This document shows, one piece after another, positions 1-5,884 of a DNA stretch of 8,368 nt. The stretch's first letter is position 1, and the number at the start of each line of letters is the position of its first letter. The position numbers and the translations under genes are program-made. Source of the stretch: Ramlibacter sp. (GTDB lineage Bacteria; Pseudomonadota; Gammaproteobacteria; Burkholderiales; Burkholderiaceae_C); contig JAJNBO010000116.1 of assembly GCA_021156245.1 (NCBI GenBank), positions 1 through 8,368 on the forward strand. The letters are read 5' to 3'. Below the pieces are notes generated by a model, which was not told the DNA's origin, searched no databases, and saw nothing but the letters and a program-made list of their open reading frames with translations.

Positions 1-552
1 CGTGTCGGCGTCGGGGAACTTGATGTAGTGGAAGAAGCAGCGGCGCAGGAAGGCGTCCGGCAGTTCCTTCTCGTTGTTGGAGGTGATGAACACCAGCGGA
101 CGGTGCTTCGCCTTGACCAGCTCCCGCGTCTCGTAGACGTAGAACTCCATGCGGTCCAGCTCGCGCAGCAGGTCGTTCGGGAATTCGATGTCGGCCTTGT
201 CGATCTCGTCGATCAGCAGCGCCACCGGCTGGTCGGCCGTGAAGGCCTGCCACAGCACGCCCTTGACGATGTAGTTGTGGATGTCCCGCACCTTCTCGTC
301 GCCCAGCTGCGAGTCGCGCAGCCGGCTGACCGCGTCGTATTCGTACAGGCCCTGCTGCGCCTTGGTGGTGGACTTGATGTGCCACTGCAGCAGCGGCATG
401 TCCAGCGCCTGCGCCACCTCCTCGGCCAGCATGGTCTTGCCGGTGCCGGGCTCGCCCTTGACGAGCAGCGGGCGTTTCAGGGTGATGGCGGCGTTCACCG
501 CCAGCATCAGGTCCTGCGTGGCGACGTAGTTCTGGGAGCCTTGGAACTTCAT
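1..552 (-). CDS. MoxR family AAA+ ATPase (partial, N-terminal 184 residues)
   Basis: Read on the minus strand, an uninterrupted frame runs from ATG (552-550) off the left edge of the window. The product begins MKFQGSQNYVATQDLMLAV. It has a Walker A motif GEPGTGKT at residues 33-40, a Walker B motif LLIDEIDKA at 112-120, and a sensor-1/arginine region at 157-172 (TSNNEKELPDAFLRRC). This is the MoxR branch of AAA+ ATPases, cytoplasmic chaperone-like proteins that help mature or insert cofactors into partner proteins, often with a VWA-domain (CoxE-like) partner encoded next to them. Any such partner would lie beyond the left edge and cannot be seen. Family members are about 280-330 residues, so roughly 60% is present. 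No clear Shine-Dalgarno precedes the ATG, but the N-terminus matches the family well. The gene is divergent from the cytochrome gene. The family is near certain; the client protein is unknown. Confidence 0.95.
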   Translation of the reverse strand, partial: MKFQGSQNYVATQDLMLAVNAAITLKRPLLVKGEPGTGKTMLAEEVAQALDMPLLQWHIKSTTKAQQGLYEYDAVSRLRDSQLGDEKVRDIHNYIVKGVLWQAFTADQPVALLIDEIDKADIEFPNDLLRELDRMEFYVYETRELVKAKHRPLVFITSNNEKELPDAFLRRCFFHYIKFPDADT

Positions 553-590
553 GGGGTTGGGAGGGCAGGATGGGGGCCGGAGGCGCCCCA

Positions 591-596
591 TATAAT
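591..596 (+). promoter_or_regulatory. Putative -10 box (TATAAT) of the cytochrome c gene
   Basis: A perfect TATAAT lies in the 91-base divergent spacer between the MoxR-type gene and the cytochrome gene, 47 bases before the cytochrome ATG. It stands out in otherwise very GC-rich DNA. No good -35 hexamer is found at 16-18 bases upstream (GGATGG occupies the place), so it may need an activator. A small hairpin (CTGAC/GTCAG, 617-629) lies in the predicted leader. Assignment is by motif and position only. Confidence 0.45.
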
Positions 597-643
597 CACG
601 GGTTGATCGAAAGAAACTGACCTCGTCAGATTGTGCGCGCAAA

Positions 644-1492
644 ATGAACAAGTTGTTTAAAACGCTTTTCGCCGTCTCTGTCGCTTGCGCGACCAGCCTG
701 GCATCCGCCCAGCCTGCCACGGCGCCGGCGCAGGCTACCAACGTGGCGCCCGCCACGCCGGCGGCCGGCCCGACCAGCCCGAAGTCGCTGGAAGCCAAGG
801 TCGCCATGTGCGTCGGCTGCCACGGCATCGTCGGCTACAAGTCCAGCTTCCCCGAGGTGTACCGCGTGCCCAAGATCGCCGGGCAGAGCGCCAAGTACAT
901 CGCCGCCGCGCTGAACGCGTACAAGGCCGGGGACCGCAAGCACCCCACGATGCGCGGCATCGCGGAGTCCCTGAGCGACAAGGACATCGCGGACATCTCC
1001 ACGTACTACGAGAACCTGGGCCGCGAAAGCCGCAAGGCCGCCGCCGACAAGCCCAGCCGCGAGCCGAACGCCCAGGTGTCGGCGCTGCTGCAGAAGGCGG
1101 CGTGCGCCTCCTGCCACGGCGCGAACATGTCCAAGCCCATCGACCCCAGCTACCCGAAGATCGCCGGCCAGTACGCCGACTACCTGTTCGTGGCGCTCAA
1201 GTCGTACAAGTCGGCGAGATGCAGACGGTGCCGGAGCCGCGCTTCCACACCCATTGACGTCATCCCCGCGCAGGCGGGGATCCAGGGCATTGAAAGAAGC
1301 GGCCGACTCGGCCGCTTTTGCATTTTTGGAGCCCTGGTTTCCCGCCTGCGCGGGAATGACGGCTTAGGACGTCGCGCGGCGCTGCACGCACTCGACGTAG
1401 GCCTGCCCATCGGGCGGCCGGCCGGAGCGCTGGCTTTCCCAGAGCATCTGGCCCAGGCATTCCATGGCCTCGTGGTGCGCGTCGTGCAGTGA
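644..1492 (+). CDS. Diheme c-type cytochrome (c4-like) with disrupted 3' end
   Basis: The start is ATG at 644. A Sec signal peptide is seen (MNKLFKTLFAVSV..., probable cleavage after ASA near residue 22), then an Ala/Pro-rich linker and two cytochrome c domains. The heme-binding motifs are CVGCH at 56-60 and CASCH at 154-158. M103, in HPTMRG, is the likely axial ligand of the first heme. The product would be a periplasmic electron carrier. The sequence is normal up to K189 (...YADYLFVALKSYK). After that the frame turns into Arg-rich sequence, reads through a repeat element (VIPAQAGIQ is translated repeat) and stops at 1492, overlapping the convergent DUF1841 gene. The expected remainder of domain 2, with its Met ligand and last helix, is absent, and the usual tail is found in another frame ending at 1257. 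If expressed, the first heme domain could fold, but the second would be incomplete. The true gene end was probably 1257. This is either a real decayed gene or an assembly or sequencing artefact. Confidence 0.8.
   Translation: MNKLFKTLFAVSVACATSLASAQPATAPAQATNVAPATPAAGPTSPKSLEAKVAMCVGCHGIVGYKSSFPEVYRVPKIAGQSAKYIAAALNAYKAGDRKHPTMRGIAESLSDKDIADISTYYENLGRESRKAAADKPSREPNAQVSALLQKAACASCHGANMSKPIDPSYPKIAGQYADYLFVALKSYKSARCRRCRSRASTPIDVIPAQAGIQGIERSGRLGRFCIFGALVSRLRGNDGLGRRAALHALDVGLPIGRPAGALAFPEHLAQAFHGLVVRVVQ
1210..1257 (+). pseudogene. Out-of-frame remnant of the cytochrome c C-terminus
   Basis: In a frame shifted from the cytochrome, positions 1210-1257 encode VGEMQTVPEPRFHTH followed by TGA. 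A tail of the type (G)ELQTVPEPRF is typical of the C-termini of this betaproteobacterial diheme cytochrome family. It directly follows the last normal residues (K189, codon 1208-1210). This implies loss of roughly 35-45 codons between them; a simple deletion would have a length of 3n+1 bases. The heptamer CAAGTCG occurs at 1198-1204 and again at 1207-1213, next to the breakpoint. Confidence 0.75.
1258..1361. repeat. dRS3/REP-like inverted-repeat element between convergent genes
   Basis: Two 31-base arms, 1258-1288 and 1331-1361, are reverse complements of each other at 28 of 31 positions. Each arm has the form CGTCAT-YCCCGCGCAGGCGGGR followed by a CCAGGGC end, and each is itself a small hairpin. 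The core of the right arm (TTTCCC, eight bases, GGGAAT) nearly matches the Neisseria dRS3 consensus ATTCCC-N8-GGGAAT. The 42-base centre carries an intrinsic terminator. The element starts on the base after the cytochrome remnant's stop codon and ends two bases before the DUF1841 stop codon. A diverged pair of the same family lies at 7874-7936. Confidence 0.85.
1297..1327 (+). terminator. Intrinsic terminator inside the inverted repeat, probably bidirectional
   Basis: AAGCGGCCGA (1297-1306) pairs with TCGGCCGCTT (1308-1317) around a minimal loop, giving a stem of about nine base pairs. It is followed by TTTT (1316-1319) and then GCATTTTT (to 1327). Read from the minus strand, the same stem is followed by a weaker T-rich tract (CTTCTTTCAA). 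It would end transcripts of the cytochrome gene (plus) and the DUF1841 gene (minus). The flanking 31-base arms could form competing or stacked stems. Confidence 0.75.
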
Positions 1493-1795
1493 ATTGCGGC
1501 GCGCCGCAAGCAGTTCGACGGCCTGCCGGATGCCGCGCGGCTGGTCGATGGAGCACTGCTCGCTGATCGAGAGGTGCATCGAAAGGTGCAGGAAGGGATT
1601 GGCGGCGCCGCCCGAGCCGTCGTACACCCGGGCCACGGCGGCCTCGGCGTCCGCCAGGTCCGGGTCGTATTCCGGGTGCTCCTTGAGCCACTCGCTGGCC
1701 AGCGTTTCCAGCGCATCGAGCAACTGCCCGGACCGCGCCTTGTCGTGCACGCCGCAGAAGAAGCGGCGCACCTCGTCCTGGGACGGATTGAACAT
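1364..1795 (-). CDS. DUF1841 family protein
   Basis: This 143-residue cytoplasmic protein starts MFNPSQDEVRRFF, the hallmark N-terminus of DUF1841. Other family features are NPFLHLSMHLSISEQ in the centre, RGIRQAVELL, the His/Glu-rich HDAHHEAMECLGQMLWESQRSG, and PPDGQAY near the C-terminus. ATG at 1795-1793 is preferred over a TTG two codons upstream, because family members begin at MFNPS. No strong Shine-Dalgarno is visible before it. No enzymatic function is established for the family. The several conserved His/Glu residues (HLSMHL, HDAHHEAMEC) could bind metal, but that is only inference. The gene is convergent with the damaged cytochrome and divergent from the transport operon; the 141-base spacer 1796-1936 should hold its promoter, though no convincing hexamers were found for this direction. 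Confidence 0.9.
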   Translation of the reverse strand: MFNPSQDEVRRFFCGVHDKARSGQLLDALETLASEWLKEHPEYDPDLADAEAAVARVYDGSGGAANPFLHLSMHLSISEQCSIDQPRGIRQAVELLAARRNSLHDAHHEAMECLGQMLWESQRSGRPPDGQAYVECVQRRATS

Positions 1796-1871
1796 GAACA
1801 AAGGTTAGCACGGGGCTTCGCCGGGGCGTCCGGGATGCTGGAAAGCCCGCAGACGAATCCGCGCCCGTGAC

Positions 1872-1880
1872 TGCCAGAAT
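1872..1880 (+). promoter_or_regulatory. Possible extended -10 promoter for the TRAP operon
   Basis: TGCCAGAAT has a TG-N extension and a hexamer CAGAAT that matches TATAAT at 4 of 6 positions. It lies 56 bases before the binding-protein ATG, in the only sizeable non-coding stretch ahead of the operon. No recognisable -35 is present at the right spacing. Two perfect palindromes follow directly: GGGCCGGCCC (1881-1890), over the expected start of transcription, and CGCATGCG (1898-1905). The assignment is weak. Confidence 0.3.
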
Positions 1881-1936
1881 GGGCCGGCCCGCGGCCACGC
1901 ATGCGGTGTGAATGCTTTCTACTTCGGAGACAAACC

Positions 1937-2896
1937 ATGAAACGCATCAAGACCCTCCTGCTCGGCTTGCTGGCAGGCATCGGCCTCGCCGTCACCGCGC
2001 AGGCGCAGAACATCTCCATCGCCACCGGCGGCACCGGGGGCGTGTACTACCCCATGGGCGGCGGCCTGGCCGCCGTGCTGTCCAAGCACGTGCCCGGGAT
2101 GTCGGCCACCGCCGAGGTGACCGGCGGTTCCGTCGACAACCTCAAGCTGGTCGGCACCGGCAAGCCCTACGTCGCGTTCTCGATGAGCGACGCCGCCCTC
2201 GATGCCTACGAGGGCGAGGACAAGTTCAAGGGCAACAAGGTGCCGGTGCGCACCCTGATGGTGCTGTACCCGAACCGCATGCACGTCGTGAGCGTGGAAG
2301 GTAAGGGCGTCAACAAGATCGCCGACATGAAGGGCAAGCGCGTCTCCACCGGCTCGCCCGGCAGTGCCACCGAGGTGATGGCCTTCCGCATCATCGAGGC
2401 CGCCGGCCTGGACAAGGACAAGGACATGAAGCGCGAGCGGCTGGGCGTCGCCGAGTCCGTCAACGCGCTGAAGGACGGCAAGATCGACGCCTTCTTCTGG
2501 GTGGGCGGCCTGCCGACCGCCGCGGTGTCCGACCTGGCCAACACGCCGGGCAACAAGATCAAGATGATCGACCACGCCGAAGTGGTGCCGGCCATGAACA
2601 AGAAGTACGGCAACCTGTACGTGCAGGACACGATCGGCAAGGACATCTACAAGGGCATGGACACCGACAACAAGCAGGCGACCGTCATGAACATCCTGGT
2701 GGCCCACCAGAACATGGACGACAAGACCGCGTACAACATCGTCAAGGCCATCTTCGACAAGAAGCCGGACATGGTGGCCGTGCACAAGGAAGCCGAGAAC
2801 TTCAAGTACGAGAACCAGAAGAAGGACGCGTCGCCGATCCCGTGGCATCCCGGCGCGGTGAAATACTTCGCGGAAAAGGGCATCAAGCTGAACTGA
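1937..2896 (+). CDS. TAXI family TRAP transporter solute-binding protein
   Basis: This 319-residue periplasmic binding protein should capture an organic acid and deliver it to the TRAP permease encoded next. It has a Sec signal peptide (MKRIKTLLLGLLAG..., probable cleavage AQA|QN after residue 23). The mature protein begins with the TAXI-family signature NISIATGGTGGVYYPMGGGL (residues 25-44). Further family features are a central GKRVSTGSPGSATEVMAFRI segment and KIDAFFWVGGLPTAAVSDLA. ATG 1937 is chosen because GGAGA lies at 1926-1930 and a proper signal peptide follows; an in-frame ATG at 1901 would add a polar stretch before the signal and is unlikely. The TGA at 2894 is separated from the permease ATG by 7 bases, so the two are surely cotranscribed. 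TAXI proteins are known for small acids such as glutamate and 2-oxoglutarate, but the ligand here cannot be read from sequence. Confidence 0.95.
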   Translation: MKRIKTLLLGLLAGIGLAVTAQAQNISIATGGTGGVYYPMGGGLAAVLSKHVPGMSATAEVTGGSVDNLKLVGTGKPYVAFSMSDAALDAYEGEDKFKGNKVPVRTLMVLYPNRMHVVSVEGKGVNKIADMKGKRVSTGSPGSATEVMAFRIIEAAGLDKDKDMKRERLGVAESVNALKDGKIDAFFWVGGLPTAAVSDLANTPGNKIKMIDHAEVVPAMNKKYGNLYVQDTIGKDIYKGMDTDNKQATVMNILVAHQNMDDKTAYNIVKAIFDKKPDMVAVHKEAENFKYENQKKDASPIPWHPGAVKYFAEKGIKLN

Positions 2897-2903
2897 CGCC
2901 CGA

Positions 2904-4934
2904 ATGACCGACCACCAGGCGGAGCGCGCGCAGCTCAGCGCGGACATCGACGCGGCCGCGCTCGAAAAGGCAGAGGCGTACATCGAGCAGGAGGAGGGGG
3001 CCGCCAACAAGCTCAAGGGCTGGACGGCGGCGCTGATCACGCTGGTGGCGGTCGTCATGTCCGCCTGGCACCTTTACTCCGCCTACGACATCGTGCCGGC
3101 GCAGACGCTGCGCTCCACGCACCTCGCCTTCGTGCTCGCGCTCTGCTTCCTGGTGTTCCCGGTGGCGCGGCGCTACCGCCACCGCATCATGTGGTGGGAC
3201 TGGATCGGCGTCGCCCTGGCGATCGCCGTCACCTACTACCTGCTGCAAGGCGGTGACGACCTGACCGACCGCAACACGACGCCGCTGCCCTGGGACATCT
3301 TCTTCGGCGTGGTGCTGATCGCGCTGGTGCTCGAGGCGATGCGGCGCACCTCCGGCTGGATCATGCCCTTCGTGTGCAGCCTCTTCGTCGCCTATGCGCT
3401 GGCCGGGCCGTGGCTGCCCGCGCCCTGGACGCACAAGGGCTACGAAGTCGGCCGGCTGGTCGGCGTGATGTACATGACGCTCGAAGGCATCTTCGGCGTG
3501 GCGCTGGACGTGTCGTCCACGCTCATCATCCTGTTCACCATCTTCGGCGCCTTCCTGCAGTATTCCGGCGCCGGCAAGTTCTACCTGGACTTCTCGTTCT
3601 CGGCCATGGGCGGCAAGCCCACCGGCGCGGGACGCACCGTGGTGCTCGCCTCCTTCCTGCTCGGCGGCCCGTCGGGCTCCGGCGTGGCGACGACCGTGAC
3701 CCTGGGCTCCGTCGCTTATCCCATGCTGCAGAAGGTGGGCTACGAGCGCAACGCGGCCGGCGGGCTGCTGTCGGCCGGCGGCCTGGGCGCGATCATCTCG
3801 CCGCCGGTGCTCGGCGCAGCGGCCTTCCTGATCGCCGAGTTCCTGAAGATCTCCTACCTCGACGTGCTGCTGATGGCGGTGATCCCGACCGTCCTGTTCT
3901 ATTTCGCGCTCTTCCTCATGGTGGAGATCGACGCGCGCAAGTACGGCATGCACGAAGCGGTGTTCGAGAAGGTCGACACGGTCTGGAACCTCACGCGCAA
4001 GTACTGGTTCCACTTCCTGTCGCTGATCTCCATCGTCGTGTTCATGCTCATGGGCTTCTCGCCGGTGATGTCCGTGTTCTGGGCGACCGTCGCCTCGCTC
4101 GTGACCAGCCTGTTGCGGCGGGACACGGCGCTAATCCCCTATGACTTCTTCCGCAAGGACGTCCTGCGCCGCATCGGCCAGTGGCCGCTGGTGAAGGCGC
4201 TGGAAGGCGGGTCCATCGGCGTGCTGAACGTGGCCGCCACCTGCGCGGGCGCCGGCATCATCGTCGGCGTCGTCACGCTCACGGGGCTGGGCCTGAAGTT
4301 CAGTTCCATCGTGATCGACTACGCGGACGGTTCGCTGCTGCTCACGGCGATCTTCACCGCATTCGTGGTGTGGATCGTGGGCCTCGCGGTGCCGGTGACG
4401 GCCTCCTACATCATCTGCGCCGTCATCGCGGCGCCGGCGCTGATCAAGCTGGGCGTGCCGGAGTACGCCGCCCACATGTTCATCTTCTACTACGCCGTGC
4501 TGTCGGAGGTGTCGCCGCCGACGGCGCTGTCGCCGTTCGCCGCGGCGGCCATCACCGGAGGCGATCCGTACAAGACCACGCTGCAGACCTGGAAGTACGT
4601 GATGCCGGCCTTCCTGCTGCCCTTCATGTTCGTGCTGGAGTCCAGCGGGCAGGGCCTGCTGCTGATGGGCTCGACGAAGGCGCTCGCCACCGCCAACTGG
4701 TGGTCGATCGCCGAGGTGTCGGTCACCGCCGCCATCGGCATCGCCGCCCTGGCCGCCGGCTTCCAGGGCTGGGCGCTGCGCAAGACGCACGTGCTGGAGC
4801 GTGGGCTCCTCATCGCGGCGGGCTTCGCCTTGGCCTATCCCAGCTGGGTCGCCGACCTGGCGGGCATCGCCGTCGTGGCCGGGGTGCTTGCGGTGCAATA
4901 TATGCGTCCGCAACCCGCAACCGCACGCACATGA
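2904..4934 (+). CDS. TRAP transporter permease, DctQ-DctM fusion (TAXI type)
   Basis: This 676-residue inner-membrane protein combines the small (DctQ-like) and large (DctM-like) TRAP subunits, the normal arrangement in TAXI systems. After an acidic cytoplasmic N-terminus (about 1-38), membrane segments appear near 41-60, 73-88, 98-115, 129-147 and 151-170. The DctM part follows, with GGPSGSGVATTVTLGS (254-269), the GLGAIISPPVLGAAAFLIAE block (293-312) and, in the second half, SEVSPPTALSPFAAAAITGG (534-553). These two Pro/Gly/Ser-rich hairpins are the typical DctM transport motifs. The protein would import substrate handed over by the upstream binding protein, driven by a Na+ or H+ gradient. 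The start codon has no good Shine-Dalgarno but lies 7 bases after the previous stop. Its TGA overlaps the next gene's ATG (ATGA at 4931-4934), which suggests translational coupling of import to catabolism. Confidence 0.95.
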   Translation: MTDHQAERAQLSADIDAAALEKAEAYIEQEEGAANKLKGWTAALITLVAVVMSAWHLYSAYDIVPAQTLRSTHLAFVLALCFLVFPVARRYRHRIMWWDWIGVALAIAVTYYLLQGGDDLTDRNTTPLPWDIFFGVVLIALVLEAMRRTSGWIMPFVCSLFVAYALAGPWLPAPWTHKGYEVGRLVGVMYMTLEGIFGVALDVSSTLIILFTIFGAFLQYSGAGKFYLDFSFSAMGGKPTGAGRTVVLASFLLGGPSGSGVATTVTLGSVAYPMLQKVGYERNAAGGLLSAGGLGAIISPPVLGAAAFLIAEFLKISYLDVLLMAVIPTVLFYFALFLMVEIDARKYGMHEAVFEKVDTVWNLTRKYWFHFLSLISIVVFMLMGFSPVMSVFWATVASLVTSLLRRDTALIPYDFFRKDVLRRIGQWPLVKALEGGSIGVLNVAATCAGAGIIVGVVTLTGLGLKFSSIVIDYADGSLLLTAIFTAFVVWIVGLAVPVTASYIICAVIAAPALIKLGVPEYAAHMFIFYYAVLSEVSPPTALSPFAAAAITGGDPYKTTLQTWKYVMPAFLLPFMFVLESSGQGLLLMGSTKALATANWWSIAEVSVTAAIGIAALAAGFQGWALRKTHVLERGLLIAAGFALAYPSWVADLAGIAVVAGVLAVQYMRPQPATART

Positions 4935-5866
4935 ACACGCTGTCCCGTGACGCCAAGGGCGTCTACCTGATCACCGTCACCCCGTTCACCGACACCGGCG
5001 CGCTGGACCTGCCCAGCACCGACCGCATGGTGGATTTCTGCCTGGAGAAAGGCGTCACCGGCCTCACCGTGCTGGGCATCATGGGCGAGGCGACCAAGCT
5101 CACCATGGAGGAGTCGCGCGCGTTCGTTCAGCGCGTGCTGGCGCGCGTCGCCGGCAAGGTGCCCGTGGTGGTGGGAGCGTCGGCGCCGGGCTTCGCGGCC
5201 ATGAAGGAGCTGACGCAGTCGGTGATGGACCTCGGTGCGTCGGGCGTGATGGTCGCGCCACCGCCGAGCGTGCGCACCGACGACCAGATCGTCCAGTACT
5301 TCGACATGGTCAACGAGACGCTCGGGCCGAAGGTGCCGTGGGTGCTGCAGGACCATCCGGTCTCCACCACCGTGCAGATGTCCACCTCGGTCATCCTGCG
5401 CATCCTGAAGAATTCGCCGACCTGCGTGATGCTCAAGCACGAGGACTGGCCGGGCCTGGCCAAGCTCTCCGCCATCCGCGCGGCCAGCGACAAGGGCGAA
5501 TTGCAGCGCGTGTCCATCCTCACCGGCAACGGCGGCGGCCTGTTCCTGCCGGAGGAAATGACGCGTGGCGCGGACGGCGCCATGACCGGCTTCGCCTATC
5601 CCGAGATGATGGTCGACGTGGTCGCCGCGCATGCGCGGGGCGACCGCGCACGGGCGCACGACCTGTTCGACGCCTACCTTCCGCTGGCCCGCTACGAGCA
5701 GCAGGCCGGCATCGGCCTCGCCGTGCGCAAGCACCTCTTCCAGCAGCGCGGCGTGATCGCGTCCGCGTTCATCCGCAAGCCGGGCCCCAGGCTCTCCGCG
5801 CAGGACGTCGACGACATCGCCTTCCTGGTGAAGCGGCAGGACCAGCGCCTGCGCGAGCTCGGCTGA
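4931..5866 (+). CDS. DapA-superfamily (dihydrodipicolinate synthase/NAL-like) lyase with atypical active site
   Basis: This 311-residue TIM-barrel protein resembles the DapA / N-acetylneuraminate lyase family, class I enzymes that make or break C-C bonds via a Schiff base with a 2-oxo acid such as pyruvate. Family landmarks are GVYLITVTPFTDTGALD near the N-terminus, GLTVLGIMGEATKLT (44-58) in place of GTTGE, PVVVGAS (78-84), VLQDHP (138-143) in place of LYNVP, and VMLKHEDWPG (166-175), in which K169 is the expected Schiff-base lysine. The usual proton-relay residues are missing: GTTGE threonines are I50/M51, the YYN tyrosines are P111/P112, and the LYNVP tyrosine aligns with Q140. The arginine two residues after LYNVP is also absent (S145). 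Length is normal, with no frameshift. It starts inside the permease stop codon and has no Shine-Dalgarno of its own. It probably acts on the imported acid; true DHDPS activity is unlikely. Confidence 0.9.
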   Translation: MNTLSRDAKGVYLITVTPFTDTGALDLPSTDRMVDFCLEKGVTGLTVLGIMGEATKLTMEESRAFVQRVLARVAGKVPVVVGASAPGFAAMKELTQSVMDLGASGVMVAPPPSVRTDDQIVQYFDMVNETLGPKVPWVLQDHPVSTTVQMSTSVILRILKNSPTCVMLKHEDWPGLAKLSAIRAASDKGELQRVSILTGNGGGLFLPEEMTRGADGAMTGFAYPEMMVDVVAAHARGDRARAHDLFDAYLPLARYEQQAGIGLAVRKHLFQQRGVIASAFIRKPGPRLSAQDVDDIAFLVKRQDQRLRELG

Positions 5867-5884
5867 ACTTCCTTCCAGGACACC

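Noticed and set aside
28..606. Plus-strand open frame of 192 codons at the left edge
   Set aside because: It is antisense to the MoxR-type ATPase, whose Walker A, Walker B and sensor motifs are unmistakable on the minus strand.
1258..1361. CRISPR-like repeat-spacer structure
   Set aside because: There are only two arms in opposite orientation and no series of regularly spaced direct repeats; no cas genes are nearby. It is an inverted-repeat element.
1901..1936. Upstream ATG at 1901 as start of the TRAP binding protein
   Set aside because: It would place a polar, Cys/Arg-containing segment before the signal peptide. ATG 1937 has a Shine-Dalgarno and starts directly with a Sec signal.
1180..2034. 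Minus-strand open frames overlapping the DUF1841 gene (1180-2034 and 1260-1898)
   Set aside because: Only the 1364-1795 frame matches a known family. The others are Arg/Pro/Ala-rich and cross the repeat element and the promoter region.
1919..4013. Two long minus-strand open frames (1919-3058 and 2883-4013) opposite the TRAP genes
   Set aside because: Products are rich in His, Arg, Val and Gly with no domain signature, and they run against clear transporter genes. They are by-products of codon bias.
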